Shown one piece after another: positions 19,111-26,753 of a DNA stretch of 64,000 nucleotides (the first letter of the stretch is position 1; the number at the start of each line of letters is the position of its first letter). Location of the stretch: positions 186,001 to 250,000 of the forward strand of contig CBDCUQ010000001.1 of NCBI GenBank assembly GCA_965222835.1, given 5' to 3'. This stretch comes from CBDCUQ01 sp965222835 (GTDB lineage: Bacteria > Pseudomonadota > Alphaproteobacteria > Rhizobiales > Hyphomicrobiaceae). The position numbers and the translations under genes were made by a program. The notes below the pieces were generated by a model. That model searched no databases and was not told the origin of the DNA. It saw nothing but the letters and a program-made list of their open reading frames with translations.

Positions 19111-22100
19111 TCATACCTCAGCCACCGGATCGTCAGCGGGCCGGCCATCGTCCCTCAACACAATATAAATTGCGGGGATTACGAGCACCGTCAGCAGCGT
19201 CGATGAGGCAAGACCGAACAACAGCGAAATTGCAAGCCCCTGAAAGATCGGATCCGCCAAAATGACGGCGGCACCGACCATGGCAGCGAGCGCGGTCAAG
19301 AGAATGGGTTTGAAACGAATCGAACCCGCCTCAAGCAAGACGGACCGCAACGAGGCACCCGTGTTCCTCCGCTCCGAAATAAAATCGACGAGCAGAATAG
19401 AGTTGCGCACGATAATGCCCGCAAGCGCTATGAAACCGATCATCGATGTCGCTGTAAAAGGCGCACCGAACAGCCAATGCCCCAGCATAATGCCGATCAG
19501 CGTCAACGGAACTGGTGTCAGAATAACGAGCGGGACCGTGAACGAACCGAACTGCGCAACCACCAGGACATAAATTCCAAGCAAAGCAATTGCGAACGCC
19601 GCGCCCATGTCACGGAAGGTAATGTACGTCACTTCCCATTCGCCGTCCCATAAGAGAACCGGCCTGCTCTCGTCCTCGGGTTGACCGTGAAAACGGATCT
19701 CCGGTTTAGGAAGCGCACCCCAATCTTTGGATTCGATGAGGTCAGCAACCGCAAGCATACCGTAAACCGGGGCTTCATAGGCACCAGCCAGCTCAGCCAA
19801 TACCATTTCTGCACCACGCCCGTTGTGGCGGAAAATGGGATAGGACGCCTCTTCGCGCTTGAGCCGCACGACATCACCAAGCTCGACGATATCCCGACCA
19901 CCAGGCAACGCATTAGCCGGTACGGGCGTCGATAGCGTCTCTTGCGTCAGGGCACGCTGAGATTTCGGCAACTCAACAGCGATCTCCACTGGGCGGCGGC
20001 CGCCCCCCTTGTGTGAGTAACCAACGGGAACACCGCCGAGATAGGCTTTGATCGTGTTGTAGACGTCGCGCTCCTCCGCCTTGTGGTACTCGAGGTTGTC
20101 CTGGTCAATCACAAGCCGAAGGCGCGGTGCGCGCTCACGAAAGCTGACGTCATCGTCCACGATAAAGGGCACCTCACGAAAAATCTCCCGCACCTTCTCC
20201 GCAACAGCCCGGCGGGTTTCGGGATCTCCACCGTAAACCTCGGCAAGCAGCGTCGCGATCACAGGCGGGCCCGGCGGCACTTCAACCACCTTAAGCGTGG
20301 TGCCGTCAGGAGCGTCTAATCCCTTCAGCCGTTCGCGGACATCAAGCGCAATCACATGGCTCGTGCGCAATCGCTCGGCCCTCGGCGCAAGATTGATTTG
20401 TAAATCGCCCTGATGCGGATCGCGCCGCAAGTAATAGTGGCGCACAAGACCATTGAAATTAAAGGGCGCGGCCGTCCCCGCATAGGCTTGTATGGAATGA
20501 AGTTCAGGAAGCGCGTTGAGGCGTTGTACTGCCGCGCCCAGCACACGATCCGTCTCCTCCAGAGATGCACCACGCGGAAGGTCAACAACCACCTGAAGTT
20601 CCGATTTGTCATCGAAGGGCAGCAGCTTCACCGTGACGGCCTTAAAGGCGATGAGCGCCATCGAGCCGAGCGTGGCAACGCCAACAAGAACGAGAAAGGT
20701 CCAGGAAGACCAACGGGCGGCAATAATCGGGCGAGCGGCAGTGCGGTAGGCACGGCCCAACATCCCACCGTCGTGGTGCGCAACGCCATGACCAGCGCCA
20801 GTCTTGCCGAAACGCATCATCAGCCACGGCGTGATGATGACAGCAACGAAGAACGACAGCACCATCGCGGCCGACGCATTTGCAGGGATCGGGCTCATAT
20901 AGGGCCCCATTAGTCCCGAGACGAACAGCATCGGCAGAAGCGCGGCCACCACGGTCAGCGTTGCAACAATGGTCGGGTTTCCAACTTCCGCGACCGCATC
21001 GATGGCAGCCTGGGCGCGGCTTCTGCCATCTTGCATGCCCCAATGGCGCGCGATGTTCTCAATCACAACAATGGCATCGTCAACGAAAATGCCAATTGAA
21101 AAAATCAATGCGAAGAGACTGACCCGATTGATCGTATAACCCATAAGCCAGGAGGCAAAGAGCGTCAGCAGAATGGTAACCGGAATGACGACCAGAACCA
21201 CAATGCCCTCGCGCCAGCCGATCGCAAGCGCCACCAAAAGAACAATCGACAGCGTCGCCAGGCCAAGATGAAACAGAAGCTCGTTCGCCTTATCGTTTGC
21301 CGTCTCTCCGTAGTTGCGAGTAACCGTCACCGCAACATCGTCGGGGATCAGACGGCCCTTGAGATCCGCGAGCCGCTCCAGGATTTGCTCCGAAATTACG
21401 ACCGCATTGGCGCCTGCCCGTTTTGCGATCGCTAATGTTACAGCCGGTACACGCTCGATCATGCCTCCACTGTTCTTCGTGTAGTGCCAGACACGACGCT
21501 CGAGTGGCTTTGCACCGACGGTCACGCTTGCGACGTCGCGCACATAGACCGGCCGCCCATCCCGCGAGGACAGCACGAGGAGACCGATATCAGGAATACC
21601 CGAAAGCGTTTGGCCTGCAGCAACAGTGTTGCTGCGCCCATCCTGGCGCACACGGCCTGCAACAAACGAACGGTTTGCCCCTTCTATCTTAGCGACGAGC
21701 TGAGAAAGCGTGATACCGAACAGAGACAGGCGCTCCGGATCGGGTTCGACGCGAATTTGATCAGGCCGGCCGCCGACAATGTAAGACAGGCCGACATTTT
21801 CCAGCTTGGCGAGCTCCGTCTGCAGGTCCTCGGCCATGTGATAGAGCGCGTTGTCTTTGTAGCGCGCCACACCCGTCTTGGGCGCCAGCGTTAAGGTGAC
21901 GATCGCAACGTCGTCGATACCCCGGCCAACAATCAGAGGTTCAGGTATCCCAATGGGAATGCGGTCGTAGTTCGCACGGACCTTCTCGTGAACGCGAAGG
22001 ATCGCTTCATCTGAAGTGGTCCCGACGAAAAAGCGCGCGGTAACCACCACGCGATCATCCTCCGTGTTGGAGTAGACGTGCTCCACACCGTTGATGGCCT

Positions 22101-22341
22101 TCACGATGGTCTCAAGCGGCTCGGTAACAAGCTTGACCGCATCTTCCGCCTTGAGCCCATCGGCCGTCACGAAGATATCGACCATCGGCACCGAGATTTG
22201 CGGCTCCTCTTCACGCGGCAACGCGAAAAGCGCGATAAGGCCCAGCGCCAACCCCGTAATGAGCATGAGTGGCGTCAGCGGCGATGATATGAACTGCCGC
22301 GTGAGATAGCCCGACAATCCGAGACGAGGTCCCTTGCTCAT
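19111..22341 (-). CDS. RND efflux permease (AcrB-type family)
   Basis: A 1076-residue inner-membrane proton-driven pump. The N-terminal LPREEEPQISVPMVDIFV and the second-half helices around SMIGFIALAGIIVRNSILLVD are typical of the divergent AcrB/CzcA-like subgroup. About twelve membrane helices and two large periplasmic loops are visible. In TM4 the DDAIVVIEN motif gives the acidic proton-relay pair. The start codon overlaps the adaptor stop (ATGA). The neighbouring repressor hints at reactive sulfur as the signal, but the exported substrate is unknown. No outer-membrane TolC gene is adjacent. Confidence 0.92.
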   Translation of the reverse strand: MSKGPRLGLSGYLTRQFISSPLTPLMLITGLALGLIALFALPREEEPQISVPMVDIFVTADGLKAEDAVKLVTEPLETIVKAINGVEHVYSNTEDDRVVVTARFFVGTTSDEAILRVHEKVRANYDRIPIGIPEPLIVGRGIDDVAIVTLTLAPKTGVARYKDNALYHMAEDLQTELAKLENVGLSYIVGGRPDQIRVEPDPERLSLFGITLSQLVAKIEGANRSFVAGRVRQDGRSNTVAAGQTLSGIPDIGLLVLSSRDGRPVYVRDVASVTVGAKPLERRVWHYTKNSGGMIERVPAVTLAIAKRAGANAVVISEQILERLADLKGRLIPDDVAVTVTRNYGETANDKANELLFHLGLATLSIVLLVALAIGWREGIVVLVVIPVTILLTLFASWLMGYTINRVSLFALIFSIGIFVDDAIVVIENIARHWGMQDGRSRAQAAIDAVAEVGNPTIVATLTVVAALLPMLFVSGLMGPYMSPIPANASAAMVLSFFVAVIITPWLMMRFGKTGAGHGVAHHDGGMLGRAYRTAARPIIAARWSSWTFLVLVGVATLGSMALIAFKAVTVKLLPFDDKSELQVVVDLPRGASLEETDRVLGAAVQRLNALPELHSIQAYAGTAAPFNFNGLVRHYYLRRDPHQGDLQINLAPRAERLRTSHVIALDVRERLKGLDAPDGTTLKVVEVPPGPPVIATLLAEVYGGDPETRRAVAEKVREIFREVPFIVDDDVSFRERAPRLRLVIDQDNLEYHKAEERDVYNTIKAYLGGVPVGYSHKGGGRRPVEIAVELPKSQRALTQETLSTPVPANALPGGRDIVELGDVVRLKREEASYPIFRHNGRGAEMVLAELAGAYEAPVYGMLAVADLIESKDWGALPKPEIRFHGQPEDESRPVLLWDGEWEVTYITFRDMGAAFAIALLGIYVLVVAQFGSFTVPLVILTPVPLTLIGIMLGHWLFGAPFTATSMIGFIALAGIIVRNSILLVDFISERRNTGASLRSVLLEAGSIRFKPILLTALAAMVGAAVILADPIFQGLAISLLFGLASSTLLTVLVIPAIYIVLRDDGRPADDPVAEV

Positions 22342-23354
22342 GGCTTCACCAGCCGGTCACCGGCCGCAATTCCGGAAAGAACCTCCACAGTACCGCTCCT
22401 GACACCCTCCGAGCGCCCCGTCTGCACCACAATATCGGCCGTCTCACCCCCACGATTAATAAGGCGCACGTAATCGAGACCAAATCTTTGAAACAGAAAC
22501 GCGCGAGGAACGAGATAGCTCTTGCGCTTTCCAGCCGAAATCCGGACCAGCACCCGTTCGCCAACGAAATAGTTTCCGAGGCCGGAGACCTCGGCATCGG
22601 CCAATACACGGCCATTCACAAGCTCAGGATAGACCTGAACAATACGGCCTTCTGCCAGTGCTTCTCCAACGTTCTCAAGACCGCGCCCTCCGAGCTGTAT
22701 CGCATCGCCCTTCTGTATCGAGCCCGCATGCCGTTCCGGCAGCTCGAGCCTCAAGAGAAACTCGTTTGCCGCAATCGTGGCGACACTCTCTCCGGCCAAC
22801 ACAACGCTGCCCTCGGTCACCGGCACCTTCAAGACGCGCCCTGCCGCAGGCGCCAAAACCTGACCCTCCTCGATCTGCGTTTCAACGACCGATCGCTCAG
22901 CACGGGCAGCCTTGAGATCATTCGCAGCGACATCAAACGCCGTCTGCGCCTGATCGACGCGCGACTGCGGCGCGACACCTTTGGCAAGAAGGGCTCTTGA
23001 GCGACTGAGCTCGGTCTTGGCGGTTTCCAACCGCGACTGGATGGCCACGATCTGGGCGTCCAGCGCCTTGATCTTGAGCGCAATCTTGGGATCCGCGACA
23101 AGGGCCAACAGCTGACCCGGTTCAACGACCGCGCCTTCGTCGACCGAAAGGGCCGTTATCGTACCGGGAGTACGGACCCTTGCCTCAGTGACGTCCTTGC
23201 TTTGCACGGTGGCATAGACGGATTTCAAGTCGTCGATTTCTTCGAGGGCAACCGTATATGTCTCCTGAGATGCGGTCGTCTCTGCTCCAGCCGCGATCGA
23301 ACAACCGGCAAGCGCCAACATCGCGCCAAATGCTAATTTTCGCGGGGTCGTCAT
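22338..23354 (-). CDS. RND efflux periplasmic adaptor (membrane fusion protein)
   Basis: A 338-residue adaptor that bridges the RND pump to an outer-membrane channel. A lipobox (ALAGC, Cys near residue 18) suggests it is anchored as a lipoprotein. A lipoyl-like half domain (VRTPGTITALSVDEGAVVEPGQLLALV), an alpha-helical hairpin (about residues 80-150), the second lipoyl half (VLAPAAGRVLKVPVTEGSVV) and a beta-barrel follow. A strong AGGAGG lies before the ATG. It is divergent from the ArsR gene, with an 86-base shared promoter region that contains the palindromic operator candidate. Confidence 0.92.
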   Translation of the reverse strand: MTTPRKLAFGAMLALAGCSIAAGAETTASQETYTVALEEIDDLKSVYATVQSKDVTEARVRTPGTITALSVDEGAVVEPGQLLALVADPKIALKIKALDAQIVAIQSRLETAKTELSRSRALLAKGVAPQSRVDQAQTAFDVAANDLKAARAERSVVETQIEEGQVLAPAAGRVLKVPVTEGSVVLAGESVATIAANEFLLRLELPERHAGSIQKGDAIQLGGRGLENVGEALAEGRIVQVYPELVNGRVLADAEVSGLGNYFVGERVLVRISAGKRKSYLVPRAFLFQRFGLDYVRLINRGGETADIVVQTGRSEGVRSGTVEVLSGIAAGDRLVKP

Positions 23355-23404
23355 CTTGATACCTCCTGCCGCAAGGAGAGCCGCCGCGGCGGCTCAGGAC
23401 ATCC

Positions 23405-23433
23405 TTGACAAATATATTAGATATATCTAAATT
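23405..23433 (+). promoter_or_regulatory. Promoter with palindromic operator for the ArsR/SqrR-like repressor
   Basis: TTGACA (23405-23410) is followed, after exactly 17 bases, by TAAATT (23428-23433), a plausible -35/-10 pair. The spacer and the -10 element carry a perfect 14-bp palindrome TTAGATATATCTAA (23417-23430). The repressor ATG at 23441 lies so close to the expected transcription start that its mRNA may be leaderless, and no ribosome site is visible. Location between the repressor and the divergent pump operon fits an operator controlling both. Confidence 0.7.
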
Positions 23434-23440
23434 AGCCATC

Positions 23441-23770
23441 ATGAATATGCAAGACCTAAGTCGACGCAGCAAAGAGGTGGCTGAGCTTCTGAAGGCCATG
23501 GCCAATAGCAAACGGCTGCTCATTCTGTGCGAACTCAACAAGGGCGAGCAATCTGTCGGCGCCCTTGAAGATGTCGTCCCGCTCAGTCAGTCGGCACTCT
23601 CCCAGCATTTGGCAAAACTGCGAGAAAACGGTCTCGTAAAAACCCGCCGAGAAGCTCAAACAATCTACTACGCAATCTCCGATCCGCGCCTGACCCGTCT
23701 CATGAGCACGCTTTACGAGCTTTTTTGCGCGCCGGAAAAGCCACAATCAAGGAAAGGAAAAAGGAAATGA
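23441..23770 (+). CDS. ArsR-family repressor with SqrR/BigR-type cysteine pair
   Basis: A 109-residue winged-helix repressor. The recognition helix region reads [31 protein letters not shown]. Cys30 (in LLILC) and Cys96 (in YELFC) are the only cysteines. They are 66 residues apart, the same spacing as Cys41/Cys107 in the persulfide sensor SqrR, and in the same sequence context. Metal-binding ArsR motifs (CxC, ELCVCDL) are absent. In the known family, hydropersulfides link the two cysteines by a polysulfide bridge and release DNA. It is divergent from the RND operon and overlaps a DUF2892 gene (ATGA). Sensing of reactive sulfur is inferred from residues. Confidence 0.85.
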   Translation: MNMQDLSRRSKEVAELLKAMANSKRLLILCELNKGEQSVGALEDVVPLSQSALSQHLAKLRENGLVKTRREAQTIYYAISDPRLTRLMSTLYELFCAPEKPQSRKGKRK

Positions 23771-23967
23771 CCATCGATCGCGCTGTAATGGCATTTGCCG
23801 GGATCGTCGTCCTCGTCTCGCTTGCCCTTGGCTACTACGTCAGTCCCTACTGGTTCCTGTTGACGGCCTTTGTGGGGCTCAACCTTTTCCAGGCCTCGTT
23901 CACGGGCTTTTGCCCGATGGCGATGCTCTTGAAGAAGCTTGGCGTCCGTCCTGGCGCTGCATTTTAA
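23767..23967 (+). CDS. DUF2892 small membrane protein
   Basis: A 66-residue protein with two membrane helices and the [16 protein letters not shown] signature of DUF2892, the module that forms the membrane part of the rhodanese YgaP. The single Cys of GFCP lies just after the second helix. It overlaps the upstream repressor stop codon and so is translationally coupled. DUF2892 proteins often accompany sulfide or persulfide detoxification genes, which agrees with the repressor's cysteine signature. A direct role in sulfur transfer is not shown by sequence. Confidence 0.85.
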   Translation: MTIDRAVMAFAGIVVLVSLALGYYVSPYWFLLTAFVGLNLFQASFTGFCPMAMLLKKLGVRPGAAF

Positions 23968-23990
23968 GCCGCCACTCGGACCGAAAGAAT

Positions 23991-24021
23991 GCAAAAGACC
24001 GGAGTGGTGTGTGCCACTCCG
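23991..24021 (-). terminator. Hairpin terminator of the Lys/Ala-rich gene
   Basis: An 8-bp stem (CGGAGTGG / CCACTCCG, 24000-24007 and 24014-24021) with a 6-base loop. On the minus strand it is followed by GTCTTTTGC. It lies between the convergent DUF2892 and Lys/Ala-rich genes and may serve both, although only the minus side has a T-tract. Confidence 0.6.
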
Positions 24022-24054
24022 ATCTCACAATGTCTGATGTAGGTTGGTCCGAGC

Positions 24055-24507
24055 TTATTGCGTGGTCTCGCACTCAACTTCGATCGTCGTGCCAGTTGCA
24101 GCGATGAACTTCGAGCAGGTCTCAGCAACCGCAGCAACCTTCTGCTCGTCGACGGTCGCCTCGGCAGCCTCAGCCGGCTCGCCAGCAACATCAGCCGTCT
24201 CGACCTTTTCGGCAGCAGCCTTCTCGGCTTCAGCCTTGGCGATCGCCTCAGCCTTGGCCTTAGCAGCGGCGCGCGCCTTGGCAGCCTTGCGAGCCTTGGC
24301 AAGCTGAAGCTTCTTCTTACGCTTCGCAGCAGCAAGCTTGCGGGCCTTCGCGGCCTTCTTGGCGCGAAGCTTCTGAGAGTATGAAACCGAGTGTGCATTG
24401 TGGAAGCCGTGTCCGCCACGCTTGCAGCCCGCGTTGGCAACGCCTGCGAACGAAATCACGGCAACAGCAACAACAGTTGCAATCTTGATGAGGGTCTTCC
24501 AGAACAT
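24055..24507 (-). CDS. Secreted Lys/Ala-rich helical protein
   Basis: A 150-residue protein with a signal peptide (cleavage expected after ANA near residue 26). A short Gly/His-rich piece (CKRGGHGFHNAHS) comes next, then an extremely Lys/Ala-rich stretch of about 65 residues that would form one long basic helix. An acidic Glu/Ala part and a C-terminal segment with two cysteines (ETCSKF and VECETTQ) end the protein. I do not recognise a characterised family. The composition resembles histone H1-like tails, but the signal peptide points to the periplasm, where it could bind anionic polymers. The ATG at 24507 is chosen because the signal peptide starts there. Confidence 0.7.
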   Translation of the reverse strand: MFWKTLIKIATVVAVAVISFAGVANAGCKRGGHGFHNAHSVSYSQKLRAKKAAKARKLAAAKRKKKLQLAKARKAAKARAAAKAKAEAIAKAEAEKAAAEKVETADVAGEPAEAAEATVDEQKVAAVAETCSKFIAATGTTIEVECETTQ

Positions 24508-24701
24508 TGGTCTGATCCTTTGAGTTTGGTCTGCTGGATTGGACCATCCAAACGTCTTGTCCGGCCCGATTGAGCGGACTTTCTCACAGGCGCACACCGC
24601 CCGCTGTCCCTCGCGGGACATCCGGAAAAAATTCTATTTTTTCGAAGATTGGCGCGGTTTTCTTAGAGTCTACGGGAATACGATAGCACCCACACCCAGC
24701 G

Positions 24702-25787
24702 TTAGGCGGCCGAGCCCTCCATCGCGGCCAACTGATTGGCCTGATTTTCGGTTATCAGCTGATCGATAATCTCGTCTAACCCTGTTCCCTCCATGACACG
24801 CTCGACCGAGTGCACAGTGACGTTGATCCGGTGATCCGTGACGCGTCCTTGAGGATAGTTATATGTGCGGATTCTCTGCGACCGGTCGCCTGATCCGACT
24901 TGAGTCTTGCGCGCCTCGCTACGCGCGCTCTCCGTCCGATCGCGCTCCGCTTCAAACAGACGGGACCGCAAAACCTGCATTGCCAGACGGCGGTTTTGAT
25001 GCTGCGACTTCTCGGCCGATACAACAACAATTCCCGTTGGAATATGCGTAATACGCACCGCCGAATCCGTCTTGTTGACGTGCTGACCACCCGCTCCGCT
25101 GGCCCGCATCGTATCGACGCGAATGTCCTCTTGCCGAATATCGACATCGACATCCTCAGCTTCAGGCAAAACGGCAACCGTGGCCGCCGACGTATGAATG
25201 CGCCCACTCGCCTCCGTTTCAGGCACCCGCTGCACGCGATGCACGCCACTTTCGAACTTCATGCGCGCGAACACGCCATGCCCAGAGATCGACGCGATCA
25301 CCTCGCGATACCCGCCAAGATCGTTCTCCGACACAGAAATGATATCGACCTTCCAGCCTTTGAGATCCGCATACCGCGAATACATACGAAAAAGATCGGC
25401 TGCAAAGAGAGCGGCTTCGTCGCCCCCCGTACCCGCACGCACCTCGAGAATGGCACTGCGCTCATCCGCGGCGTCTTTGGGCAGAAGGAGAATCTTGAGT
25501 TTGGTTTCAAGCTCAGCAAGACGCGGCTTCAAAGAGCCGAGCTCTTCCTCCGCCATCTCGGCCATATCTTCATCCGTCGCGGGATCAGCAAGAAGTGCTT
25601 TGAGATCGGCAAGCTCCTTTTCCGCACCGGCATGTTCGCGGATCGCATTCACCACCGGCGTCAGATCGGCGTACTCTTTCGTCAACCTCGCATACGCGGC
25701 TTGCCCCACGCCTTCGTTGAGTTCCGCCTGGATACTCTCCCAGCGGTCGACAAGTTTCTCGAGTTTTTCTGCAGGTAGGCTGCTCAT
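24702..25787 (-). CDS. prfA: Peptide chain release factor 1
   Basis: A 361-residue RF1 that ends translation at UAA and UAG. The catalytic GGQ (in [17 protein letters not shown], near residues 231-233) and the stop-codon-reading region around residue 185 ([14 protein letters not shown]) are visible; the latter marks RF1 rather than RF2. The start at 25787 ([12 protein letters not shown]) matches the family; the frame is open to 25832. No prmC (RF methylase) follows directly, unlike in many bacteria. Confidence 0.96.
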   Translation of the reverse strand: MSSLPAEKLEKLVDRWESIQAELNEGVGQAAYARLTKEYADLTPVVNAIREHAGAEKELADLKALLADPATDEDMAEMAEEELGSLKPRLAELETKLKILLLPKDAADERSAILEVRAGTGGDEAALFAADLFRMYSRYADLKGWKVDIISVSENDLGGYREVIASISGHGVFARMKFESGVHRVQRVPETEASGRIHTSAATVAVLPEAEDVDVDIRQEDIRVDTMRASGAGGQHVNKTDSAVRITHIPTGIVVVSAEKSQHQNRRLAMQVLRSRLFEAERDRTESARSEARKTQVGSGDRSQRIRTYNYPQGRVTDHRINVTVHSVERVMEGTGLDEIIDQLITENQANQLAAMEGSAA

Positions 25788-25862
25788 CTGGAATCGGCGG
25801 TCGCGGTATGGGGTGCATCCCGGCCCCCTCACGGGGCCGACGGTTTCAACGGGGCATCTACC

Positions 25863-26669
25863 CTAACGCCGTCCGGTCTGCAATTTGTCGCCCTTGCGCG
25901 AGCGAGGATCGTCCACGTCAATCCAAATGAGGCCCTCGTGAACACTGGCTCCCATGCGAAGGAGGGCGTCATCCACGGAACGGGCCGCGCTGGCCAAAGG
26001 GGCCGGCAGATGAGCTGCCGCCGACCGCAGCGCGCCCGTGTCCCCAATCAGAACCGCTAGGGCCAGAGGCAAAATAAGAGCGAAGCCAAGCACACGGCGT
26101 CGAGACTGCGTGGCAAACCTGAGCCCAGTCAGAACCCAACGGCGCGCCCTATGCGCAAAGCCATCGTCATCAAAATCGGCAGAATCCGGATGCATATGGA
26201 CAAAGGCCTGGTTGAACAAGGATCGCAGCTGCTGTCGCAGGCTGAAAAGGTAACCCCCGCTCTCATGCGCGCTCGGATCGGAATTGGGTTCAAGATCGAG
26301 TGTATGGGCTTCGTCCTCAAGCTCGCGCCGAATGACGTTCAGGACGGGGCCAGCGTCGATCCCCGCAAGGGCGGTATACGCGACGACAACGCGCTCTGTC
26401 TCCGGCCAGGGCGGAAGAATGCGAACGTCGCCGCGCTCGAGAGCGTCGACGACATCGACACGCGTTCTGGCACGGGCCGCGGCCTCAGGCAGCGACAGGT
26501 GTAACGCCTTCCTCAAATCAAGAAAAAGTCTGCCGACCACGGCCGAGCGGGTCAGCTGCTCCGGTCCCGCACCACCGCGCCGAGCCGAGGCGCGCGATTG
26601 CCTGCGCCGCCCACCGGCCATAAAGGCTGAGTCAGCTGTAAAGGTTGCCCCACGCATCACTTGCCGCAT
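25863..26669 (-). CDS. RodZ-like HTH protein with one membrane helix
   Basis: A protein of up to 268 residues. Residues about 45-105 form a RodZ-type helix-turn-helix (LRKALHLSLPEAAARARTRVDVVDALERGDVRILP), a charged stretch follows, and a membrane helix (VLGFALILPLALAVLIG) sits near residue 210. A short periplasmic end follows, without the beta-rich DUF4115 domain of full RodZ. RodZ ties MreB filaments to the envelope, so a shape or division link is possible. The start is uncertain: ATGs at 26657 and 26621 are alternatives and none has a good ribosome site. It lies between ptsP and prfA on the same strand. Confidence 0.65.
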   Translation of the reverse strand: MRQVMRGATFTADSAFMAGGRRRQSRASARRGGAGPEQLTRSAVVGRLFLDLRKALHLSLPEAAARARTRVDVVDALERGDVRILPPWPETERVVVAYTALAGIDAGPVLNVIRRELEDEAHTLDLEPNSDPSAHESGGYLFSLRQQLRSLFNQAFVHMHPDSADFDDDGFAHRARRWVLTGLRFATQSRRRVLGFALILPLALAVLIGDTGALRSAAAHLPAPLASAARSVDDALLRMGASVHEGLIWIDVDDPRSRKGDKLQTGRR

Positions 26670-26753
26670 TCAAACGCGATCGGCCCGCACGAGCCGTCGT
26701 TCACAAAAAAGCGCTAAATGCCATCATTGTCAAAGGTTGGGCAGGGTAAGGCA

